Below are positions 56,096-64,000 of a DNA stretch of 64,000 nucleotides, one piece after another (the stretch's first letter is position 1; each line of letters opens with the position of its first letter). The notes under the pieces were generated by a model that searched no databases, was not told the DNA's origin, and saw nothing but the letters and a program-made list of their open reading frames with translations. Source of the stretch: JAMLJG01 sp035327585 (GTDB taxonomy: Bacteria > Verrucomicrobiota > Kiritimatiellia > CAIVKH01); NCBI GenBank assembly GCA_035327585.1, contig DAOLDD010000003.1, positions 99,532-163,531 on the forward strand, given 5' to 3'. A program made the translations under genes and the position numbers.

Positions 56096-57645
56096 GTGAG
56101 CCCGCTGGACTGGGGGCTGGCCGCCGTGATGCTGGCCGGCCTGATCGGTGTGGCGGTCTGGCTGGGCCGCCTGAACCGCAGCGTCGCGGATTTCATTCTC
56201 GCGGGCCGCAAGGTGCGCAAGTTCCTTGGCATGAGCGCGGGCGCGGCGGAGAACCTGGGCCTCGCGGGCATCGCGGCGAGCATGCAGCAGGGCATGCAGC
56301 ACGGCTTCGCGCTGATTTGGATCAGCGTGATCCTGATGGCCTATACGATCCCGGTGTTCGGTGTGATCGGCTTCGGCATCCAGCGGTTCCGCGCGACGCG
56401 CTGCATGACCATCCCGCAATTCCTTGAGCAGCGCTTCGACAAGCGGCTGCGCCTGCTGGTGGGCGCGATCCTCGCGATCTCCGGCATCCTCAACATGGCG
56501 ATCTTCCCGCTCGTGGGCAGCCAGTTCCTCGTCGCCTTCAGCGGCCTGCCGGAGACCCTGTCGGTGGGCGGCCTCGCGCTGCCGACGGTGTCCACGTTCA
56601 TGATCTCGCTCGTACTGCTCGCGATCCTCTTCACCTTCCTCGGCGGCATGGTCACCGTCGTCGTCACGGACTACATCCAGGCGACGATCATGATCGGCGC
56701 GCTGGTGCTCGCCGGCGCGCTCACCCTGACGCAGGTCGGCCCCGCCGCGATCCACGACACGCTCACCACCCACCTGGGCGACGCCGCATTCAACCCCTTC
56801 AGCGTGGGCAGCTACGGCCTCACATGGATCGCGTGGGTCCTGTTGCTGACCACCTGCAACAAGCTGGCCTTCGCGCCCGCCGTGCAGAAGGTCGCCTCCG
56901 CCGAATCGCCCGAAACCGCGCGCAAAATGGAGCTGTTCCAGAACATCTTTGGCATGGGCATGCGGACATTCATGCTGCTGATGGGCATCGGCGCGCTCGC
57001 GGTCCTCGGCCCCACCCCGCCGGACGGGCAGACGGCGGACACTTATTTCCGCTTCGCCGGCGCGATCTACCTGCGCGAGACGCTGCCGGTCCTCGTTATG
57101 GGCATGGTCTTCGCGGCGATGCTCTTCGCGGCGATCAGCACGGACGACAGCTATCTGCTCGCCTGGTCCGCCGTCATCGTCAACGACATCGTGCAGCCGC
57201 TGCGCCGCACCCCGTTCTCCCCCCGCGCGCACATCCTGCTCATGCGCCTCGTCATCCTGCTCATGGGACTCTTCATCATCGCCTTCGGGCTGACGTACGA
57301 CCCGAAGGAGAGTATCCTCAATTATATGTACCTGACCGGCACGCTGCTCGGCGGCATCGGCATCTCCGTCTTCGCCGGCCTGTACTGGCCGCGCGCTACG
57401 ACGGCGGGCGCGCTGGCGGCCATCATCACCTGCGCCGCAATCCCGCTCGCCGACCTGTTTGGCCGCCAGTGGATCGGCGACCGGTTCCCGCTCACGACCC
57501 AGCAGTCGGGCCTGCTCGCGCTCGTCCTCTCCCTCATCGTCATCATCGCCGTGTCGCTGCTCACCGGGCGCGGCCCCGCGGCGGGCTGGGTGGACTACGG
57601 CGCAGTCCTGCGCCGCCTGAAGGCGGGCCACGCGGAGGAGGCGTC

Positions 57646-57649
<4 letters not shown>
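56096..57649 (+). CDS. Sodium:solute symporter (SSS family)
   Basis: The GTG at 56096 (MSPLDWGLAAVM) has GGAG eight bases upstream and brings the first helix to the normal place; an ATG at 56036 is the alternative. The product has 517 residues and about 13 hydrophobic segments, with the SSS hallmarks IAASMQQGMQHGFALIWIS, MTIPQFLEQRFDKRLRLL and MVFAAMLFAAISTDDSYLLA. These transporters import sugars or organic acids with sodium. As first gene of the plus arm it probably brings in the sugars handled by the enzymes around it. Confidence 0.93.
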
Positions 57650-58459
<810 letters not shown>

Positions 58460-58470
<11 letters not shown>

Positions 58471-61400
58471 ACCCGCCCTGCTCCTCGCCGCCCTGTTGGT
58501 GCACAACGCCACCGCCGCGCCGCGCATCGTGCTGCCGCAGGCATCGACGCCCACGGAGAAGTTCGCCGCCGCCGAACTTCAGCGCTACCTCGGCCGCGTG
58601 CTCGGCGCGGACGTCGCCGTCGTCACGGAATCCGCAGGCGATCCGGCCCCCGGCGGGCTTGCCCCGCCGGAGCCGAAGATTGCCGGGCGACCGAATGGCG
58701 AAGAACCTTTCAATCCCCTGCCCGGCCCGGCGGACACGATTTTCGTCGGCCGCTGCGCGGACTCGCTGCCGCTGCTGGACGAACTCGCACACCCGATCGC
58801 GGACCTGCGCGCAGACTCGTTCATCATGGCGCCGGGCGCGGACGGACTCCGCCTGCTCGGCGGCGGCGACCGCGGCACGCTCTACGCGGTCTACGCCTTC
58901 CTCGAACGGCAGGGTTGCCGGTGGTACGCGCCCGGGCCCGCGGGCGAGGTCGTGCCGCGCCGCGCCGCGCTGGACCTGCCGACGGAACGCCTCCTCGAAC
59001 GACCCGGCTTCGCCGTGCGCGACATCGGCCGCGGCCCGGGCGCGACGCCGGAGGAGACGCTGGCCCTCGTCGACTGGGGCGCGAAAAACCGGCTCAACCG
59101 GATGTACGCGCTGCGCCAGCACCCCGGCTGGGCCGAACGCGGCGGACAGGTGCTCTGGCAACACGTCTGCCACAACACGCCGTGGGTGGTGCCGAACGAA
59201 AAATATTTCGACACGCACCCGGAATATTTCGCGCTCTACAACGGACGCCGCATCCGCACCGGCAAGGAGGGCGGCTACCTGTGCACCACGGAACCCGCCG
59301 TGCACCAGCTCGCGGCGGATTTCATCAACCGCTGGTTCGACGCGCACCCGGAATCCAGCGTCGTCCCCATCTCCCCGCCCGACGGCGACGTGAAGTGGTG
59401 CGAGTGCGAACGCTGCCTCGCGCTCGGCGGCCGGAATTTCGCGCCGGGCGAAGACGGCCACATGACGCGCCGCCAGGTCGAGTTCATCAACGCCATCGCC
59501 CCGCTCGTTGCCGCGCGGCACCCGGACAAGTACATCCTCAACCTCGCCTACTCGCGCTACGTCTGGCCCTACCCCGGCCTGCGCCTCGCCTCCAACGTCG
59601 TCACGCAGGTCGCGCACGGCTACGCAGGCAACGGCGTCATGGTTGAATCGATCCTCGGCCCGCGCAACGCGGAGGCGCGCGAGATCTTCCGCCAATGGGC
59701 GGAAGCCAGCCCCGCGGGCATCGGCGTGTGGGACTACTTCATCCTGCATGTGCCCGACCAAAGCGGGTCGCCGATGACGCCGCTCGGCTTCGGCGCGGTC
59801 GCGCGCGACATGGCCCGGTTCCTCGCGGAATTCCCCAATCCCTACAAGGTCTACTTCACCCAGGCCGGCAGCGAGCTGCACCGCTACAACGCGTTCCTCT
59901 ACCACGCCATCGCGCGCTTCGCGTGGAATCCCGCCGCGGACCTCGCGGAATTGCGGGCCGGCTACGCGGACGCGCTGTTCGGCCCCGCGGGCCCCGCGGT
60001 CGCGCGCTACCTCACCCGCCTCGACGACGCCTACACGGCGGCGACGGATTGGAACCCGCCGATCTGGCGCGAGATCACCGTGCCCTCGCCCCGCGTCTTC
60101 ACGCCGGCCGCGCTGGGCGACCTGCGCGCGGCGCTCGTCGCGGCGCGCGCCAGCCTGCCCGCGGACGACGCGCGCGCGGACGCGCTGCTCGCGGACCTCG
60201 AAACCTCCCTCGCCTATGTCGAGTCCGCCGTCCGCCCGAAACAACTCGTCGCCTCGGCCGACGGCGTGTGGCGCATTGAGCGCGGCGAGGACGCCTACGT
60301 CTTTAACGTCGGCGGCGCGGCGACCTCGCGCGAGGAAATCGAGCGCGTGCGCGGCGACGCGGAGGCGCGCGGCCTGCTCGACGAATCGCTGCTGCGCGTG
60401 CTCTTCCGCTGCACCCCGCGCAGCGAGCCGATTGTGTGGCTGGAAAACGACCGCCTGCGCGTCGGCGTCCTGCCCGGCGTCGGCGGACGGCTCATCCGCC
60501 TCATCGACCGGCGGACCGGCCGGAACCTGCTCTATGAACCGATGAGCGTCACCGCGCTGGCCGACCCCGGCGCGGGCTATTTCCGCTACGGCGGCTACGA
60601 GGAATACACGCGCAAGGAATTCGCGTCGCCCGGCTGGGAACTCGCGCTGGAGGCCGAACGGCGCGACACGGACACGGCCCTCGGGCTGGTGCTCACCGGC
60701 GTCACGCCCGACGGCCTGCGCATCCGCCGCACGCTCACGCTCCCGCGCGGCGCTTCGCCCGACCTCGCCTTCCGCACGGAACTCGAGAACGGGACCGCGC
60801 AGCCGCGTCCGGCCATGATCCGCGTACATCCCGAATTGCAGGTCGCGCGCACGCTCGACCAGACACTGCTGCTCGTGCGGGGCGGCGACGGCGGGCTGAA
60901 GGCCATCCCGGTGCCCGAGGTCGCGTCGATGGATGACCACCAGCCCGACGGGTGGTGGGGCGTGGTCGACGCCAGTTCCGGGCGCGGCCTCATCAACACC
61001 TTCGCCGCCGGCACGGCCACCACGCACCTGCACCCCGACCGCGCGCACGAGAGCCTCAACCTCGAACTGTTCGGACCCGCCGCCACGCTCGCCCCCGGCG
61101 AGACGCTCGCCTTCGAACACCGTTATCGCGCGGTCGCGGACTGGGCCGAGGCGCCGGACGAAGTCGTACGCCTGAAACCGCGGACCGCGGCGGCGGAAAG
61201 CCAGGATGCCCACGTCGAGTTCGTACCGGGTCGCCAGGGCGCGGGCATCCGCGTGCGCGACACGCGCATGCTCGTGTATGACGTGCCGGACGACGCGTTC
61301 TGGCGGGCCGGCGCGTTCGAAGCGTGGATGCGGCTCGACCGCGCGCCGACCAACGTCGCCGACGGCATCCTCATGAGCGCGGGCTCGCGCCAGCCCGACT

Positions 61401-61843
61401 ATACCGTGCTCGCGGTGCGCGATGGCGAACTCGTGTTCTACCGGCAGCAGGCGCGCGACGACGGCGGCGCGGGCTACGCCGCGTGGTGCAAGGTCAACGC
61501 GCCGCTGCCCGGCTGGACGACCGGCGCCTGGCAGCACGTCGTCGCCACATGGGATGCACCGCCGGGCCGCCCGGCCACGGTCCGGTTGTTCCTCGATGGC
61601 CGCCCGCTCGCGCAACGCGGGGACGCGCAGTTCCTGCCGTTCCGCGAAGTCGGCCGCATCGCCATCGGCTGCGACAGCGCCAGCGCGCGCAACCCGCGCT
61701 TCCCCGGCGTGCTCGACAACGTGCGGCTCCACCGCCGGGTGTTGAACGAAAAGGACGTGCAGCAAATGTACCGCGGCCTCACGCTGCCGGCCGCGCCGCT
61801 CCTGCAGCTGGACTTTGAGCAAAGCACCGCGCCCGCGCGCTGA
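58460..61843 (+). CDS. DUF4838 protein with C-terminal LamG-like domain
   Basis: The ATG at 58460 overlaps the previous gene by 11 bp and gives a signal peptide (LKPALLLAALLVHNATAAP). The 1127-residue product has an N-terminal beta-alpha domain of the hexosaminidase-N type (STPTEKFAAAELQRYLGRVL; LYAVYAFLERQGCRWYAPG), then the DUF4838 core, a TIM-barrel-like region (VPISPPDGDVKWCECERC; VWDYFILHVPDQ). A beta-sandwich region follows, and a LamG/concanavalin-like end at about 950-1120 (GAFEAWMRLDRAPTNVADGI; VRLFLDGRPLAQRGDAQFLP). It is probably a secreted glycan-acting enzyme of unknown specificity. Confidence 0.85.
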
Positions 61844-61848
61844 CATCC

Positions 61849-62871
61849 ATGGCGACCACACTAAAGGATATCGCCGCCCGCACCGGCCTCTCGCTCCCGA
61901 CGGTCAGCCACATCCTCAGCGCGCGCGGCGGCGCCTATCGCGAGGAGACGCGCAACCGCGTGCTCGCCGCGGCGTCCGCGCTCGGCTACCGGCCCAACGC
62001 CTCCGCGCGCGCCGTCCGCGCGGGACGCTTCGGCAACGTGATTCTCCTGATGAGCAGCGACCCGGGGCGCAGCGGCCTTTTCCCCGCCCTCGCCCACGGC
62101 ATGCTCGACGCGCTGGACGCGCAGGCGCTGCGCCTGACCATCTCGCGCCTGCCGGACGCGCAACTCACCGACGAGCGCACGCTGCCCGGCGTCCTGCGAA
62201 CGTGGATGGGCGACGGCCTGCTGATTCTCTACACGGCCAAGATGCCCGCGCGCCTGATCGAGCTGGTCCGGCGCTTCCGTATCCCCGCCGTCTGGGTCAA
62301 CGCCGACCTGCCGCGCGACAGCGTGTATCCCGACGAGAAACGCGCCGCCTTCCTCGCGACGCGGCGTCTGCTGCAGGCGCAGCCGGGCCCGGTGTATTAC
62401 GGCGACTTCACCTACGGCGCGCGCGCGCCCGACGCGCATTTTTCCGCGCGGGCCCGCTACGCCGGTTACGCGCAGGCCGTCCGCGAAGCCGGACGCCGCC
62501 CGCTGCGGATGGGCCTCGCGACGCGCCTCGAACGCGAGGACCGCCTCCCGTGGCTCGCGCACTGGCTGCCGCGCCAGCCGCGGCCCCTCGGCGTGCTCTG
62601 CGTCGCCGCCTCCACCGCGCTGCCGCTCTGCCACGCCGCCGCGCAACAGGGCCGCGTCATCGGCCGCGACCTCGCGGTGAGCACGTTCGGCGACGCACCC
62701 GTGACGCTCAACGGCATCGCGCTCGACACCTGGATCGTGCCCATGCACGAAATGGGCCGCCGCGCGGTGGAACGCCTGCTCGCGCGCATCGAGAACCCGC
62801 GTTCCGCCGCCTCGCTGCGGCTGCCCCTCGACCATGCGCCCGGCGAAAGCGTACCGGGGGCCCGCGCATGA
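61849..62871 (+). CDS. LacI-family transcriptional regulator
   Basis: The product has 340 residues. The DNA-binding domain is at the N-terminus: TLKDIAARTGLSLPTVSHIL and YREETRNRVLAAASALGYRP, followed by NASARAVR, the hinge. A periplasmic-binding-protein-like sensor domain follows. As a member of the divergent sugar locus it probably responds to an imported sugar and controls the symporter/HAD promoter region, perhaps also the GH38 and surface genes. Only 5 bp separate it from the DUF4838 gene. Confidence 0.93.
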   Translation: MATTLKDIAARTGLSLPTVSHILSARGGAYREETRNRVLAAASALGYRPNASARAVRAGRFGNVILLMSSDPGRSGLFPALAHGMLDALDAQALRLTISRLPDAQLTDERTLPGVLRTWMGDGLLILYTAKMPARLIELVRRFRIPAVWVNADLPRDSVYPDEKRAAFLATRRLLQAQPGPVYYGDFTYGARAPDAHFSARARYAGYAQAVREAGRRPLRMGLATRLEREDRLPWLAHWLPRQPRPLGVLCVAASTALPLCHAAAQQGRVIGRDLAVSTFGDAPVTLNGIALDTWIVPMHEMGRRAVERLLARIENPRSAASLRLPLDHAPGESVPGARA

Positions 62872-63848
62872 AACTGCCCGCCAACTTCCGCCGGCTCGGC
62901 GGCCTGCTCGAAATCGGCGGGCGTACGGCCGAACAACTCCGCGCCGATTGCCGGGCGCTGCGCGACGCTGGCTTCCACGAGGCGTACCTCGGCGATCCGT
63001 TCCTCGCCTTCGCCCCGCGCGATGCGGCGGACGCGGTGTTCGTGGAATCCGCCGGCGCGCTCGTGCTGCGGAGTGAATCGGAACTCGCCGCCGTGCGCGA
63101 CATTGTCCACGCCGCGGGCCTCGCGCTCGACGGCGCGCACTACAACCAGGTGCTCCCGCCGCCCGGCGAATTTCCCTGCGCGTGGCTCGACGCCTACCAC
63201 GACGCCATGCTCGACCGCGCCGAGGTGCTTGGTCTCCGCCGCGTCACCACGCATCCCGGGTGGATGTTCGGCTCCGCGGAAGAGCGCTGCACCGGCGACG
63301 CCGCCCGCGTGTTCGCCGCCCGCGAGATCGACCTCACCGAACTGAACCGCCGCGCCCAGCTCGTTTACGGTGGGGACGCGGCGCTCTGGCGCGACAGCGT
63401 CGCCGTGTACCGACGCCTGTGCGCGCGCGCCGCGCGGATTGATGTCACCGTGACCCTCGAGACCGCCATCTCCGAGTGGTACGACCTCACCCTGCATCCG
63501 GAGCGCATGCGTGCGTTCATCGGCGAAGTCGGCGCGCCCAATCTCGCCATCTGCATCGACTCCGGCCACTGCCATCTCAACGGGCTCAATGTGGCGAGCG
63601 TCATCACCGCCTGCGGCGACCTGCTGGCCGAGACGCATTTTCACGACAACCACGGCGCGCGCGACGAGCACAACCCCATCGGCGATGGCACCATCGACTG
63701 GCCCTCCGTCATCCGCGCGCTCGCCGACGTCGGCTACCCCGGCAGCATCACCTTCGAACAGCGCAATCACGCCCTCAACGCCGCGCGCTGGACCACCATA
63801 CTCGGCCAGATGGAGTCCCCCTCCTCATCTTCCTCGTCCCGGACTTAA
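62868..63848 (+). CDS. Sugar phosphate isomerase/epimerase (xylose isomerase-like TIM barrel)
   Basis: The start at 62868 overlaps the regulator stop (ATGA); the product has 326 residues. The metal-binding pattern is present: VTVTLETAIS (Glu), ICIDSGHCHLNG (Asp, His), LAETHFHDNHGARDEHNPIG (His, Asp, His) and SITFEQRNH (Glu). The layout is that of AP-endonuclease family 2 / IolE-like isomerases and epimerases. It should convert the imported sugar into a metabolisable form. The C-terminus ends in a run of Ser. Confidence 0.88.
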   Translation: MKLPANFRRLGGLLEIGGRTAEQLRADCRALRDAGFHEAYLGDPFLAFAPRDAADAVFVESAGALVLRSESELAAVRDIVHAAGLALDGAHYNQVLPPPGEFPCAWLDAYHDAMLDRAEVLGLRRVTTHPGWMFGSAEERCTGDAARVFAAREIDLTELNRRAQLVYGGDAALWRDSVAVYRRLCARAARIDVTVTLETAISEWYDLTLHPERMRAFIGEVGAPNLAICIDSGHCHLNGLNVASVITACGDLLAETHFHDNHGARDEHNPIGDGTIDWPSVIRALADVGYPGSITFEQRNHALNAARWTTILGQMESPSSSSSSRT

Positions 63849-64000
63849 CCACGGATTAAGCGGATTAACAGAAAGCCGGCCTCCCCATCCGTAAACTCTG
63901 CGCCATCTACGATTGTTTGAAGCCAACCCCCGACGCCGCATCGGTCACCTGTAGTTCCGCCGCTCCGCCGGCGGAAATCAAAATCGTTTTTACAGACGTT
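63847..64000. other. Intergenic end of window with partial PVC-type repeat
   Basis: Right after the epimerase stop, ACCACGGATTAAGCGGATTA resembles one arm of the intergenic repeat seen at 39998. No coding region is supported in the last 150 bases. Confidence 0.35.

Noticed and set aside
56060..57631. Upstream extension of the HAD gene across the symporter
   Set aside because: The same minus frame is open back to 57631, but that part is composed of charged low-complexity sequence antisense to the symporter. The HAD motif starts only after 56059.

Overview
The window looks like a chromosome segment from a GC-rich member of the PVC superphylum, most likely Kiritimatiellota or Verrucomicrobiota/Lentisphaerota. 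The basis is a C-terminal PEP-CTERM sorting signal, a giant surface protein made of T5SS/PEP-CTERM-associated repeats, a prepilin-like protein with an H-X9-DG ending, a DUF4838 hydrolase-like protein, and a glycan locus with a LacI regulator and a TIM-barrel epimerase. No 16S or other taxonomic marker is present, so this is inference from gene content.

Region 1 (1-11.1 kb, + strand) is a defence island. It holds the 3' part of an adenine-type DNA methyltransferase, a DUF3800 protein, a GmrSD-like DUF262/HNH protein, an AbiEi antitoxin, a severely deleted AbiEii toxin, and a 1762-residue DEAD/DEAH helicase that carries a DUF1998 region and a C-terminal Vsr/DUF559-like nuclease. The methyltransferase plus DUF1998 helicase recalls DISARM and Druantia, but the set does not match either exactly.

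Region 2 (11.4-24.8 kb) is an envelope module: secreted coiled-coil proteins, a DUF58 / transglutaminase-like / MoxR / TPR cluster, and a minus-strand sigma factor operon in which four genes overlap by ATGA (sigma factor, small protein, transglutaminase-like protease, BON protein). The membrane transglutaminase has Ala in place of the catalytic Cys.

Region 3 (25.0-39 kb) is the most unusual part: an atypical type III CRISPR-Cas locus transcribed on the minus strand toward a 14-repeat array. In order of transcription it has a CorA-like membrane effector, a small HD-less Cas10 with GGDE, three large RAMP proteins (each apparently with two RAMP domains; the third also carries a cold-shock-like domain), a DEDDh exonuclease, Cas6, a 126-residue unknown and the array. 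There is no cas1 or cas2. Several spacers resemble the sense strand of ribosome-binding sites and start codons. On the far side of CorA lie a glycine-rich membrane-type ORF with a T8G8 tract and a PD-(D/E)XK nuclease resembling the nuclease half of Can2/Card1 proteins.

Region 4 (39-43 kb) has a second copy of the secreted coiled-coil family, two tandem TPR paralogues, a dual-specificity-type phosphatase, a decayed tyrosine recombinase and a 3' tRNA-Thr-like fragment. The last two look like one end of an old integrated element, which would put the defence and CRISPR genes inside or beside that element.

Region 5 (43.1-64 kb) is visibly richer in GC and looks like host chromosome: a PEP-CTERM protein, a GH38 alpha-mannosidase, the giant repeat protein, then a divergent glycan-processing locus. 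Its minus arm encodes a HAD phosphatase, a hexapeptide acyltransferase, a GH63-like hydrolase and an ADP-ribosylglycohydrolase. Its plus arm encodes a sodium:solute symporter, a fused symporter-accessory/prepilin protein, a DUF4838-LamG protein, a LacI regulator and a sugar isomerase/epimerase.
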